From assembly GCF_000091545.1 (NCBI RefSeq), contig NC_006461.1:619564-683563 (forward strand): DNA of 64,000 nt, written 5' to 3'. Each line of letters opens with the position of its first letter. The stretch's first letter is position 1. Of this stretch, positions 20,476 through 29,242 are shown one piece after another. Origin of the DNA: Thermus thermophilus HB8 (GTDB lineage Bacteria > Deinococcota > Deinococci > Deinococcales > Thermaceae). The notes below the pieces were generated by a model. It saw only the letters and a program-made list of their open reading frames with translations. It did no database searches and was not told the origin of the DNA. The position numbers and the translations under genes were made by a program.

Positions 20476-20486
20476 GGGGGGGCAGG

Positions 20487-20577
20487 CTAGGGGTGCCCGA
20501 ATGGAAGGGCTGAGAGCTGGGTTTCTCCCAGCAACCCTTGGAACCTGATCCGGGTAATGCCGGCGGAGGGAAGCCTA
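20487..20577 (+). ncRNA. TPP riboswitch (THI element)
   Basis: Contains the conserved aptamer blocks in order: GGGGTGCCC, GGGCTGAGA, then ACCCTTGGAACCTGATC, GGGTAATGCCGGCG and AGGGAAGC. These are the pyrimidine- and pyrophosphate-binding helices of the thiamine pyrophosphate riboswitch. It precedes seven genes, six of them thiamine biosynthetic. Downstream, CCCCC at 20608-20612 can pair with GGGGG at 20647-20651 in the thiE ribosome site, suggesting control of translation; that pairing is my inference. Confidence 0.95.
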
Positions 20578-20658
20578 TGCGGAAGACCCGAATCCCCCAA
20601 AACCTAGCCCCCTTCGGGCCGCGTGGGCCCTTCCCGCTGGCCTAGAGGGGGTGGAAGG

Positions 20659-21279
20659 TTGCTTGGAAGGCTCTACCTGGTGGTGACCCCAAGGCCCGGC
20701 TGGTCTTTGGAGGCTACCCTGGACCGCACGGAAAGGGCCTTGGCGGGCGGCGTGGAGGTCGTGCAGCTGAGGGCCAAGGACTGGGAGGCGCGGCCCACCC
20801 TGGCCCTCGGGGAAAGGATGCTCGCCCTCGCCCGGCGCTACGGGGTGCCCTTCTTCCTGAACGACCGCCCCGACCTCGCCGCCCTCCTGGGGGCGGACGG
20901 GGTGCACCTGGGGCAGAACGACCTCACCCCCGAGGAGGCGCGGCGCTTCTTTGCCGGGATGGTGGGCCGCTCCACCCACGCCCCGGAGCAGGCGCTAAGG
21001 GCCCTAGAGGAGGGGGTGGACTACCTCTCCGTGGGCCCCGTCTGGGAGACCCCCACGAAGCCGGGCAGGCCCGCGGCGGGGCTCGCTTACGTGCGCTGGG
21101 CGGCGGAGAACCTGGGGGAGAAGCCCTGGTACGCCATCGGGGGGATTGACCTGGGGAACCTGGACCAGGTCCTAGAGGCCGGGGCCAGGCGCATCGTGGT
21201 GGTCCGGGCCATCCTGGACGCCCCTGACCCCGAGCGGGCGGCCCGCGCCCTTAGGGAGAGGCTTTATGGTGTGGCTTAA
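20659..21279 (+). CDS. thiE: Thiamine-phosphate synthase
   Basis: A 206-residue TIM-barrel enzyme joining HMP-pyrophosphate and thiazole phosphate into thiamine phosphate. Motifs: QLRAKD, FLNDRPDLAALLGADGVHLGQNDL, GRSTHAPEQ, VGPVWETPTKPGRPAAG and AIGGI. TTG 20659 is chosen as start (MLGRLYLVVTPRPG), because it follows GAGGGGGTGGAAGG and fits the family N-terminus; an in-frame upstream ATG at 20623 would lie in the riboswitch expression platform. First gene of the operon; thiS starts within its end. Confidence 0.94.
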   Translation: MLGRLYLVVTPRPGWSLEATLDRTERALAGGVEVVQLRAKDWEARPTLALGERMLALARRYGVPFFLNDRPDLAALLGADGVHLGQNDLTPEEARRFFAGMVGRSTHAPEQALRALEEGVDYLSVGPVWETPTKPGRPAAGLAYVRWAAENLGEKPWYAIGGIDLGNLDQVLEAGARRIVVVRAILDAPDPERAARALRERLYGVA

Positions 21280-21460
21280 CGGGGAGCCCAGGCCCTTGGA
21301 GGGAAAGACCCTCAAGGAGGTCTTGGAGGAAATGGGCGTGGAGCTTAAGGGGGTCGCCGTCCTCCTCAACGAGGAGGCCTTCTTGGGCCTCGAGGTCCCG
21401 GACCGCCCCTTGCGGGACGGGGACGTGGTGGAGGTGGTGGCCCTGATGCAGGGGGGTTAG
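21266..21460 (+). CDS. thiS: Sulfur carrier protein ThiS
   Basis: A 64-residue ubiquitin-like protein starting MVWLNGEPRPL and ending in the required Gly-Gly (MQGG), whose C-terminus carries sulfur as a thiocarboxylate for thiazole formation. It overlaps thiE by 14 bp and thiG begins 1 nt after its stop, so ThiS and its partner ThiG are made together. No dedicated thiF (adenylating enzyme) gene is in the operon, so activation must come from elsewhere in the genome. Confidence 0.95.
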   Translation: MVWLNGEPRPLEGKTLKEVLEEMGVELKGVAVLLNEEAFLGLEVPDRPLRDGDVVEVVALMQGG

Positions 21461-21461
21461 C

Positions 21462-22268
21462 GTGGACACCTGGAAAGTAGGTCCCGTGGAGCTCAAAAGC
21501 CGCCTCATCCTGGGGTCCGGCAAGTACGAGGACTTCGGGGTGATGCGGGAGGCCATCGCCGCCGCGAAGGCCGAGGTGGTCACGGTCTCCGTGAGGCGGG
21601 TGGAGCTCAAGGCCCCGGGGCACGTGGGGCTTCTGGAGGCTTTGGAGGGGGTTAGGCTTCTCCCCAACACCGCAGGGGCCAGAACGGCCGAGGAGGCGGT
21701 GCGCCTCGCCCGCTTGGGCCGCCTCCTCACCGGGGAAAGGTGGGTGAAGCTCGAGGTCATCCCCGACCCCACCTACCTCCTCCCCGACCCCCTGGAGACC
21801 CTGAAGGCGGCGGAGAGGCTTATAGAGGAGGATTTCCTCGTCCTCCCCTACATGGGGCCCGACCTCGTCCTGGCCAAAAGGCTCGCCGCCCTGGGCACGG
21901 CCACGGTGATGCCCCTCGCCGCCCCCATCGGCTCGGGCTGGGGGGTGAGGACGAGGGCCCTTTTGGAGCTTTTCGCCCGGGAGAAGGCAAGCCTTCCCCC
22001 GGTGGTGGTGGACGCGGGGCTCGGCCTCCCCTCCCACGCGGCGGAGGTGATGGAGCTCGGCCTGGACGCCGTCTTGGTGAACACCGCCATCGCCGAGGCC
22101 CAAGATCCCCCCGCCATGGCCGAGGCCTTCCGGCTTGCGGTGGAGGCGGGGAGGAAGGCCTACCTCGCCGGGCCCATGCGGCCCAGGGAGGCGGCAAGCC
22201 CCTCCAGCCCGGTGGAGGGGGTGCCTTTTACCCCGACCGGGCCCCGGCCCGGCCGGGGGCCCCAGTAG
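21462..22268 (+). CDS. thiG: Thiazole synthase
   Basis: A 268-residue TIM-barrel enzyme starting at GTG. It assembles the thiazole phosphate from deoxyxylulose phosphate, dehydroglycine and ThiS thiocarboxylate. Family motifs include SRLILGSGKYEDF, LPNTAGARTAEEAVRLARL, WVKLEVIPDP (with the Schiff-base Lys), VMPLAAPIGSGWGV and VDAGLGLPSHAAEVMELG. The C-terminal 20 residues are a Pro/Gly/Arg-rich tail. The glycine oxidase that provides dehydroglycine is encoded next. Confidence 0.95.
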   Translation: MDTWKVGPVELKSRLILGSGKYEDFGVMREAIAAAKAEVVTVSVRRVELKAPGHVGLLEALEGVRLLPNTAGARTAEEAVRLARLGRLLTGERWVKLEVIPDPTYLLPDPLETLKAAERLIEEDFLVLPYMGPDLVLAKRLAALGTATVMPLAAPIGSGWGVRTRALLELFAREKASLPPVVVDAGLGLPSHAAEVMELGLDAVLVNTAIAEAQDPPAMAEAFRLAVEAGRKAYLAGPMRPREAASPSSPVEGVPFTPTGPRPGRGPQ

Positions 22269-22281
22269 TGGAGGAAGAGTT

Positions 22282-23220
22282 ATGAGGGCGGACGTGGCCG
22301 TGGTGGGGGCGGGGATCATCGGGGCCCTCGCCGCCTACGAGCTCGCCAAGCGGGGGGTGGCCGTGGCCCTCTTGGACGCGGAGAAGGAAGGGGCCGCCAC
22401 CCTGGCGAGCGCGGGGATGCTCGCCCCTTACCCCGAGGGGCTTTCGGGGGAGCTTCTGGAGGCGGGGCTATACGGCCTTGCCCGCTACCCCGAGCTCCTC
22501 GCCGAGCTTAGGGAAAGGGGCCTCGAGGTGGAGGCGGGGTTTTCCGGGACCTGGGTGGCGGCCCTAAGCCTTGGGGAAAAGGAAGCTTGGCAGGCCCAAG
22601 ACCCCCTCCCTTACCCGGTCCGGGGGGGCTTGGGGGCGAGGCGCTTCCCCGGGGGGTTCGTCCACCCCAAGGCGCTCCGCGAGGCCCTCCTCGAGGCCTT
22701 CCGGGACCTCGGGGGCACCTACCTCCGGGCCGAGGTGGAAGGGATAGAGGGGGGGAGGGTCCATTGGCGGGAAGGGGCCCTTAGGGCCCGCTTCGTCCTC
22801 CTCGCCGTGGGGGCCTGGGGGGGAAGGTTCGGCCTAAGGGTCAGGCCCCTCAAGGGGGAGGCCCTTCTCCTTTGGGGGGAGGCCCCGCCCGGGCCCCTTT
22901 TCGCCGGGGAGGGGTACCTCCTCTCCCGGGAGGGCGGGGTCTACGTGGGGGCCACGTCGCGGGAGGGGTGGGCGGAGGGAGTGGACCTCTATGGCCTCCG
23001 CTGGCTTGCGGACTACGCCCACGAGCGCTTTCCCCTCTTGGAAGGGGCCCGCTTTAGGGGAGCGGTCTTCGGGTTTAGGCCCGCGGGGGAGCTCTTCGTG
23101 GGCGAGGTGGAGGAAGGCGTGTACGCGGCGGTGGGGCACGGGAGGAACGGCGTCCTCCTCGCCCCTTGGACGGCAAAGAGGCTTTTAAAGCTTTTGGGGG
23201 TGGAGGATGACGCAGCTTGA
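22282..23220 (+). CDS. thiO: Glycine oxidase ThiO
   Basis: A 312-residue FAD enzyme of the D-amino acid oxidase family, starting with the dinucleotide motif VVGAGIIGALAAYELAKRG. ATLASAGMLAPY is the FAD-loop region and AVGHGRNGVLLAPWTA the C-terminal FAD contact. It oxidises glycine to iminoacetate, the aerobic source of the thiazole C2-N3 unit. GGAGGAAGAGTT precedes ATG 22282. It overlaps thiC by 14 bp. Use of ThiO rather than ThiH fits an aerobe. Confidence 0.93.
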   Translation: MRADVAVVGAGIIGALAAYELAKRGVAVALLDAEKEGAATLASAGMLAPYPEGLSGELLEAGLYGLARYPELLAELRERGLEVEAGFSGTWVAALSLGEKEAWQAQDPLPYPVRGGLGARRFPGGFVHPKALREALLEAFRDLGGTYLRAEVEGIEGGRVHWREGALRARFVLLAVGAWGGRFGLRVRPLKGEALLLWGEAPPGPLFAGEGYLLSREGGVYVGATSREGWAEGVDLYGLRWLADYAHERFPLLEGARFRGAVFGFRPAGELFVGEVEEGVYAAVGHGRNGVLLAPWTAKRLLKLLGVEDDAA

Positions 23221-24514
23221 GGCGGCAAGGAAAGGGAAGATCACCGAGGAGATGGCCTACGTGGCCGAGAAGGAAGGGGTTTCCCCCGAGTTCGTGCGGG
23301 AAGGGGTGGCGGCGGGCCGGATCGTCATCCCCAGGAACCCGAACCACAAGACCCTCACCGACTTCAAGGGGATCGGGGAGGGGCTTTCCGTCAAGGTGAA
23401 CGCCAACCTGGGCACCTCCTACGACTACGTGGACGTGGAGGAGGAGGTGGAGAAGGCCAGGGTGGCCATCCAGTACGGGGCGGACACCGTTATGGACCTC
23501 TCCACCGGGGGAGACCTCAAGGCGATCCGCAAGCGGATCCTGGAGGTGGCCACCGTCCCCTTGGGCACCGTGCCCATCTACGAGGCGGAGTTTCGGGCGG
23601 CCAGGCGCAAGAACTTCTTTGACATGTCGGCGGACGAGCTCTTCCAGGTGATTGAGGAGCACGGCAAGGAGGGGGTGGACTACATCACCGTGCACGTGGG
23701 GGTGACCCTCAAGAACCTCGAGGTCTACCGGAATAGCCCCCGCACCACGGGCATCGTGAGCCGGGGCGGGGGGCTCATGGCCGCCTGGATGCTCCACCGC
23801 GGCGAGGAAAACCCCCTCTACGCCCGCTTTGACGACCTTTTGGACATCGCCCGCACCTACGACATGACCCTCTCCCTGGGGGACGGCCTCCGCCCAGGCT
23901 CCCTCGCCGACAGCACCGACCGGGCCCAGATCGCAGAGCTCCTCACCATCGGGGAGCTCGTGGAAAGGGCCAGAAGGGCCGGGGTCCAGGCCATGGTGGA
24001 AGGCCCCGGGCACATCCCCTTGAACGAGGTGGCGGCCAACGTCCAGATCCAGAAGAAGCTCACGGGGCACGCGCCCTTCTACATCCTGGGGATGCTTCCC
24101 GTGGACACCGCCGCCGGCTTTGACCACATCGCCGGGGCCATCGGCGGGGCCTTGGCGGGATGGTGGGGTGCGGACATGCTCTGCTACCTGACCCCGGCGG
24201 AGCACCTGGGCCTGCCCACCCCTGAGCACGTGAAGCAAGGGGTGATCGCCTTTAAGATCGCCGCCCACGCCGCCGACGTGGCCCGGGGGAACAAAAGGGC
24301 CCTGGAGCGGAACCGGAGGATGTCCGAGGCCCGCTACCGGTTGGATTGGGAGGGCCAGTTCGCCCTCGCCCTCTTCCCCGAGGAGGCGCGGCGCCTCAAG
24401 GAGGAGCGGGGCTCCAAGACCAAGGCCTGCAGCATGTGCGGCCCCTTCTGCCCCATGAACCTGGTGGAGGCGGTGCTTAAGGGGAAGGGGCGGATGGAGC
24501 TTCCGGTAGCCTGA
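23207..24514 (+). CDS. thiC: Phosphomethylpyrimidine synthase
   Basis: A 435-residue radical-SAM enzyme rearranging aminoimidazole ribotide to HMP phosphate. The C-terminal cluster motif is CSMCGPFC, preceded by KTKA. The barrel shows DTVMDLSTGGDL, VSRGGGLMAAWMLH and MVEGPGHIPLNEV. It is the short form, lacking the roughly 150-residue N-terminal extension of the E. coli enzyme. ATG 23207 lies within the end of thiO, indicating translational coupling. Confidence 0.96.
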   Translation: MTQLEAARKGKITEEMAYVAEKEGVSPEFVREGVAAGRIVIPRNPNHKTLTDFKGIGEGLSVKVNANLGTSYDYVDVEEEVEKARVAIQYGADTVMDLSTGGDLKAIRKRILEVATVPLGTVPIYEAEFRAARRKNFFDMSADELFQVIEEHGKEGVDYITVHVGVTLKNLEVYRNSPRTTGIVSRGGGLMAAWMLHRGEENPLYARFDDLLDIARTYDMTLSLGDGLRPGSLADSTDRAQIAELLTIGELVERARRAGVQAMVEGPGHIPLNEVAANVQIQKKLTGHAPFYILGMLPVDTAAGFDHIAGAIGGALAGWWGADMLCYLTPAEHLGLPTPEHVKQGVIAFKIAAHAADVARGNKRALERNRRMSEARYRLDWEGQFALALFPEEARRLKEERGSKTKACSMCGPFCPMNLVEAVLKGKGRMELPVA

Positions 24515-24518
24515 GGCC

Positions 24519-25816
24519 ATGGACGCCCTCGCCCGTCTGGAACGCCTGCCCTTGGGCAGGCCCCACTACCGCCTCCTCCTGCTTCTCGGGTTCGGCTGGG
24601 CCCTGGACGCCATGGACGTGGGGCTCATCAGCTTCACCCTGCCCGCCCTTTCCCGGGACTTCGGCCTGGACCCGGTGGGGGCGGGGCTTTTGGGGAGCGT
24701 GGGGCTTCTCGGGATGCTCTTCGGGGCCCTCCTCGGGGGGCGGCTTGCCGACCGGTTCGGCCGGAAGGCGGTGGTGGGGTATAGCCTCTTCCTCGCTGGG
24801 CTGGGAAGCCTCCTCACCGCCCTCGCCCCAAGCCTTTCTTGGGTTTTCCTCTTCCGCTTCCTCACGGGGCTTGGGCTGGGAGCGGAGCTTCCCGTGGCGG
24901 CAAGCCTCATGGGGGAGTTCAGTCCCAAGGCCCACCGGGGGCGGATGGTGGTCCTCCTCGAGGCCTTCTGGGCCGTGGGGTGGCTCCTCGCCGCCCTCGT
25001 GGGCTACCTCCTGGTCCCCTCCTTGGGCTGGCGGGCGGCCTTCCTCGCCGGGGCCCTTCCCGCCCTTTACGCCGCCTACCTGAGGCTCTCCCTCCCCGAG
25101 TCCCCCCGCTGGCTCGTGGCCCGGGGCCGGGCGGCGGAGGCGGAGGCCCTGGTGGCCTCATGGGAAAGGGCCTTTCCCGGGCCCCTTCCCGAGCCTCGCC
25201 CTGAGCCCGCCCCGCGCCCCCTCCCCTACGGGGCCCTCTTCCGCCCGCCCCTCCTCCGGCGCACCCTCTTCCTCGCCCTCGCCTGGTTCGCCCTGAACGC
25301 GGGCTACTACGGGGCCTTCATCTGGCTCCCCTCCCTCCTCGTGGCCCAGGGCTACACCCTGGTGCGCTCCTTGGAGTACGTCCTCCTCATCACCTTGGCC
25401 CAGGTGCCGGGCTACCTCGTGGCGGCCTTCTTGGTGGAGCGCTGGGGGAGGCGGCCCGTGCTCGTGGGGTTTTTGGGCCTTTCCGCCCTCTTTGCCTGGC
25501 TCCTTTCCCGGGCCGCTTCCCCCGGGGAGGTGCTCCTCTTTGGGGCCCTCCTCGCCTTCTTCAACCTGGGGGCCTGGGGGGCCATTTACGCCTACACCCC
25601 GGAGCTCTTCCCCACGGCGCTTAGGGGGAGCGGGGCGGGCTTCGTGGCGGCGGTGGGCCGGGTGGGGGGGATCCTCGCCCCCTACGCCACCGGGGCCCTC
25701 CTTCCCCTTTGGGGCCCGGGCGGGGTCTTGGCCCTCCACGGGGGGCTTCTTCTCCTCGCCGGGGTCTTCGCCTTCGCCGTGGGGGTGGAGACCCGAGGGA
25801 AGCCCTTGGAGGAAGC

Positions 25817-25820
<4 letters not shown>
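24519..25820 (+). CDS. MFS transporter in the thiamine operon, likely thiamine precursor uptake
   Basis: A 433-residue protein with 12 predicted membrane segments and sugar/metabolite-type MFS signatures: GRLADRFGRKAVV in loop 2-3, ESPRWLVARGRAAEAE in the central loop and ERWGRRPVL in loop 8-9. It starts 4 nt after thiC and overlaps thiD by ATGA, so it is under the TPP riboswitch. I infer import of HMP, thiazole or thiamine. No characterised homologue can be named, and the family alone would equally fit an aromatic-acid or sugar permease. Confidence 0.85.
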
Positions 25821-26593
<773 letters not shown>

Positions 26594-26645
26594 GCGGGTT
26601 CCGTAACGGTGCCCAGGCCGGGGCGGTGAGGGCTTTTTGGGGTAC

Positions 26646-27272
26646 TCAGTAGAAGGCCCCCAGGTCCACGGTGAAGGCGTAGAGGCAGTCCTTCTCCGAC
26701 TCGGTGAGGAAGACCACCTCCAGGGGGCCCTTTGGGTCCACGGGCTTTCCGGAGAGGTCCAGGTAGAAGACCAGGGTGCCCGTGTACCCGTCCTCCTTTT
26801 CCTGCCAGTCGTCCAGGTAGGTGGCCCGGTAGGCCCGGACGTAGCTTTCCCCCTCCGGGGTCTTGAGCCGCACCCCCAGGGTGTAGGCGGCCCGGTGCTC
26901 CAGGCGCTTGAGCCCCGAAAGGCGCAGGTAGACCCGGAGGTGGCCGTCGGGGAGGAGGCGCTTGGCCTCGGGGAGGACCTCCTCCGCCTGGACCCGCCGG
27001 AACTCGTTCCGGGCCCTCTCGGCCAGGATCTCCACCACCTCCGCCTGGCCGGCGACCCGGGCCCACACGGGGCGGCTTCCGGGGAAGGGGAGGCACCCCT
27101 CCCCCCGGAGGACCCGGACCTCCAGGGGGGAGAGCTCCACCGCCGTGGGCAAGGGGGGGATGCGGCTGTAGGCCCCGTCCACCACCTGCCGGGCGAGCTC
27201 CAGGTCCAGGGCGGGCTGCCAGGCGAGGGCTAAAGGAAGGAAGGGAAGCAGAACCGCTAGGCCTCTTCTCAC
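26646..27272 (-). CDS. Secreted protein of the TonB-like cluster
   Basis: A 208-residue protein starting at GTG 27272 inside the stop of the upstream TonB-like gene (GTGA), 7 nt after GGAGG. An N-terminal signal peptide (RRGLAVLLPFLPLALAWQ) precedes a roughly 190-residue mature domain with two widely spaced cysteines (about 56 and 198) and several Tyr-rich beta-like stretches (YTLGVRLKTPEGESYVRAYRA). I do not recognise the family. The tight coupling suggests it works in the envelope with the ExbB/ExbD/TonB-like proteins. Confidence 0.65.
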   Translation of the reverse strand: MRRGLAVLLPFLPLALAWQPALDLELARQVVDGAYSRIPPLPTAVELSPLEVRVLRGEGCLPFPGSRPVWARVAGQAEVVEILAERARNEFRRVQAEEVLPEAKRLLPDGHLRVYLRLSGLKRLEHRAAYTLGVRLKTPEGESYVRAYRATYLDDWQEKEDGYTGTLVFYLDLSGKPVDPKGPLEVVFLTESEKDCLYAFTVDLGAFY

Positions 27273-28495
27273 GGCTGACCTCCTTTCGCGTACAGGAAGA
27301 CCATCTCGCAGAGGCTTTCCGCCGCCACCTGGATGCGGGCGGCGTCCTCTGCGCTTACCACCACGAGGTCGTGGAACCGGCTTTCCGGCGTCCGCGTCCG
27401 GGTACCCAAGGCCTTGACCCAAAGGACCCGCCCGTAGGGCGCGGGGTCAAAGGCGCCCTGGGGGAAGAAGAGGGCGATGCCGCTCCGGTCCACCACCTCC
27501 GTGGGCACCCCCTGCACCTTGGCCGCGGGGGGCCAGACCCGCTTCCCCTCGGGCGTGAGGACCTGGGGGTTGGGGTTCGGGTCCAGGGGGAAGGGGGTGG
27601 CGTCCACCACCACGGCGCACCGCCCCCAGTCCCTCCCCCCTTGGACCCCGCCCGGGGGGAGGAGGCCTTCCCGGCCCAGCTCCCCCGCCGGGCGGGAGGG
27701 GGGGAGGGCGGCCTCCCGGGCGGGGCCCATCCTTCCCTCCGGCAGGGCCCCGGGGGCCTGGGCCGGGAGGGGAAGCGGGTTCGGGGTGCCGGGCGCGGGC
27801 GGGGCCTTCTCCGCCGCAAGCCCTCCGCCGGAGGAAGAAGGGGCCAGGGCCTCCGCCTTCGCAGGGGTCGGGGCGGAAGGCGTAGGCGCCAAGGCCTCCG
27901 CCGGGGCGGGGGCGGCCGCTTGGCCCCAGGAAGAGGCTCCCGCCTCCTCCGCCGTGGGGGCCTGGGCCTCGGGGGCGGGGGCGGCGAAGGCCTCCTGGGC
28001 CGGGCGGGCGGCCTCGAGGCCCCCCGTGCCCCGGGCCAGGGGCTCGGCGGGGCTGGCCTCCCGGCCTAGGGCGGGGGCTTCCCGAGGCGGGGCGGCCTCC
28101 TGGGCCAGGGAGGCTTCTTCCCGGCTTGGGGCGGGGAGGGCCTCGGCTTGGGCCCGGGGGGCGGGGGAGGGAGAGGGGAGGAGGCGCTCCTCACCCCCGG
28201 AGGCGATGGGGGCGCGCTCCAGACCCCGGGGGGGCGTGGGGTTCACCCGGGCCTGGGGGGCGGGTTGGGGTGGGGGCGTCTGGGGCCTCGAGGCCTCGGC
28301 GGGCCTGGCCTCAGGGATGGGGGCTTGGGGCTTGGCCTCTTCTCTGACGGCCTCCACGGGCACGGGCGCGAGGCGCACCGTGTAGCTGGGAAGGGGGAGG
28401 GCGGGCTCGTAGCGCACCACCCCAAGGAGGAGGAGGCCGTGGACCAGGAGGGCGAGGAGGAAGGCCCTCCGCTCAAGGCCGGACGCCCACCTCAA
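27269..28495 (-). CDS. TonB-like protein with long Ala/Pro linker and FlgT/LPP20-like C-terminal domain
   Basis: A 408-residue protein starting at TTG 28495 (overlapping exbD by 23 bp). Residues 10-30 are one membrane helix containing a His (LLALLVHGLLLLG), like TonB/TolA anchors. Residues about 45-275 are low-complexity Ala/Pro/Glu sequence able to span the periplasm. The last 115 residues do not resemble TonB. Instead VVVDATPFPLDPNPNP, VVDRSGIALFF, RVLWVKALG and VVSAEDAARI resemble the domain seen in FlgT/LPP20-type lipoproteins. It probably transmits ExbB/ExbD motion to a periplasmic or outer-membrane target. Confidence 0.7.
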   Translation of the reverse strand: MRWASGLERRAFLLALLVHGLLLLGVVRYEPALPLPSYTVRLAPVPVEAVREEAKPQAPIPEARPAEASRPQTPPPQPAPQARVNPTPPRGLERAPIASGGEERLLPSPSPAPRAQAEALPAPSREEASLAQEAAPPREAPALGREASPAEPLARGTGGLEAARPAQEAFAAPAPEAQAPTAEEAGASSWGQAAAPAPAEALAPTPSAPTPAKAEALAPSSSGGGLAAEKAPPAPGTPNPLPLPAQAPGALPEGRMGPAREAALPPSRPAGELGREGLLPPGGVQGGRDWGRCAVVVDATPFPLDPNPNPQVLTPEGKRVWPPAAKVQGVPTEVVDRSGIALFFPQGAFDPAPYGRVLWVKALGTRTRTPESRFHDLVVVSAEDAARIQVAAESLCEMVFLYAKGGQP

Positions 28496-28850
28496 CCTTC
28501 TCCCCCCCCGCGCGGCGCACCGCCTCCAGCACGGCCACCACCGTGCCGTGGGGCACCTCCCGGTCCGCCTCGAGGCGGACCGCCGTCCCCTCCTGGAGGA
28601 GGGGGCTCAGGGCCTGGGCCAGGTCCTTTAGGGCCACGGGCTTCCCGTTCAGGGCAAGGCGTCCTTCCCGGTCCAGCTCCAGGAGCACCCCCCCGCTACC
28701 CTGCCTCCCCTCCGCCCGGGGAAGGTCCACGGAGAGGGCCCGCTGGGGTAGGGCCTCGGGCCAGCGGGCGAGGAGGAGGGCGAAGAGGGCGAGGAGGAGG
28801 AAGAAGTCAATGAGGGGGATGAGGTTCAGGACCAGGGGCCGCCGGCTCAC
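28473..28850 (-). CDS. exbD: ExbD/TolR-family protein
   Basis: A 125-residue protein starting at GTG 28850 within the exbB stop (GTGA). LNLIPLIDFFLLLALFALLLA is the single membrane helix with the conserved proton-pathway Asp (LIDFFL). The periplasmic part has the family's RLALNGKPV and VRLEADREVPHGTVVAVLEAVRRAG, matching the ExbD/TolR dimerisation fold. With ExbB it forms a proton-driven motor in the inner membrane. ExbD versus TolR cannot be decided. Confidence 0.88.
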   Translation of the reverse strand: MSRRPLVLNLIPLIDFFLLLALFALLLARWPEALPQRALSVDLPRAEGRQGSGGVLLELDREGRLALNGKPVALKDLAQALSPLLQEGTAVRLEADREVPHGTVVAVLEAVRRAGGEKVEVGVRP

Positions 28851-29197
28851 TCTTCCCCCCCCTCCATGGCCCCAAGGAGCACCCGCCCCCCGTAGGCCAC
28901 CACGGCCACGAAAAGGCCCATCCCGGTGTTGGTGAGGGCCTCGGCGATGCCCTGGGCCAGAAGCTCCGGGTTCCCCCCCTGGCCGAGGGCCAGGAAGGCC
29001 CGGATCATGCCCAGGCTGGTGCCGAAGAGCCCGAGGAGGGGGGCGAACTGGGCCAGGTCCCCCAGCCGGTCCAGGGTCCTCGCCGTGGCCTTTCTGCGGA
29101 AAAGGCCCGCGAGGACCAGGTAGAGGGTGTAGACGGAGAGGGCGAACAGGATCCAGAAAACGGGTCCTGCCGCCCGGATGAGCTCGGCCCCGCTCAT
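28847..29197 (-). CDS. exbB: ExbB/TolQ/MotA-family proton channel protein
   Basis: A short, 116-residue member with three membrane segments (about 12-33, 50-68 and 85-107). The core PLLGLFGTSLGMIRAF and ALTNTGMGLFVAVVAY are the signature of the TolQ/ExbB channel helices. Typical ExbB proteins are over 200 residues; this one has almost no N-terminal region and a reduced cytoplasmic loop. First gene of the three- or four-gene cluster, with TAAAAT 9 nt upstream of ATG 29197. Confidence 0.87.
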   Translation of the reverse strand: MSGAELIRAAGPVFWILFALSVYTLYLVLAGLFRRKATARTLDRLGDLAQFAPLLGLFGTSLGMIRAFLALGQGGNPELLAQGIAEALTNTGMGLFVAVVAYGGRVLLGAMEGGEE

Positions 29198-29206
29198 GGT
29201 TCCGCC

Positions 29207-29212
29207 ATTTTA
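29207..29212 (-). promoter_or_regulatory. -10 box TAAAAT of the exbB cluster
   Basis: On the minus strand TAAAAT lies 9 nt before ATG 29197, separated by GGCGGAACC. No strong -35 is visible. Confidence 0.45.
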
Positions 29213-29242
29213 GGGGGGGCGGGCGTGAAAAGGGTGAAGGCC

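Noticed and set aside
23075..24520. A 481-codon minus-strand open frame opposite thiC
   Set aside because: Antisense shadow of a highly conserved enzyme; repetitive composition.
26612..26637. Possible terminator after thiD
   Set aside because: GCCC/GGGC is only a 4-bp stem with a long loop before TTTTT; too weak to list as a feature.
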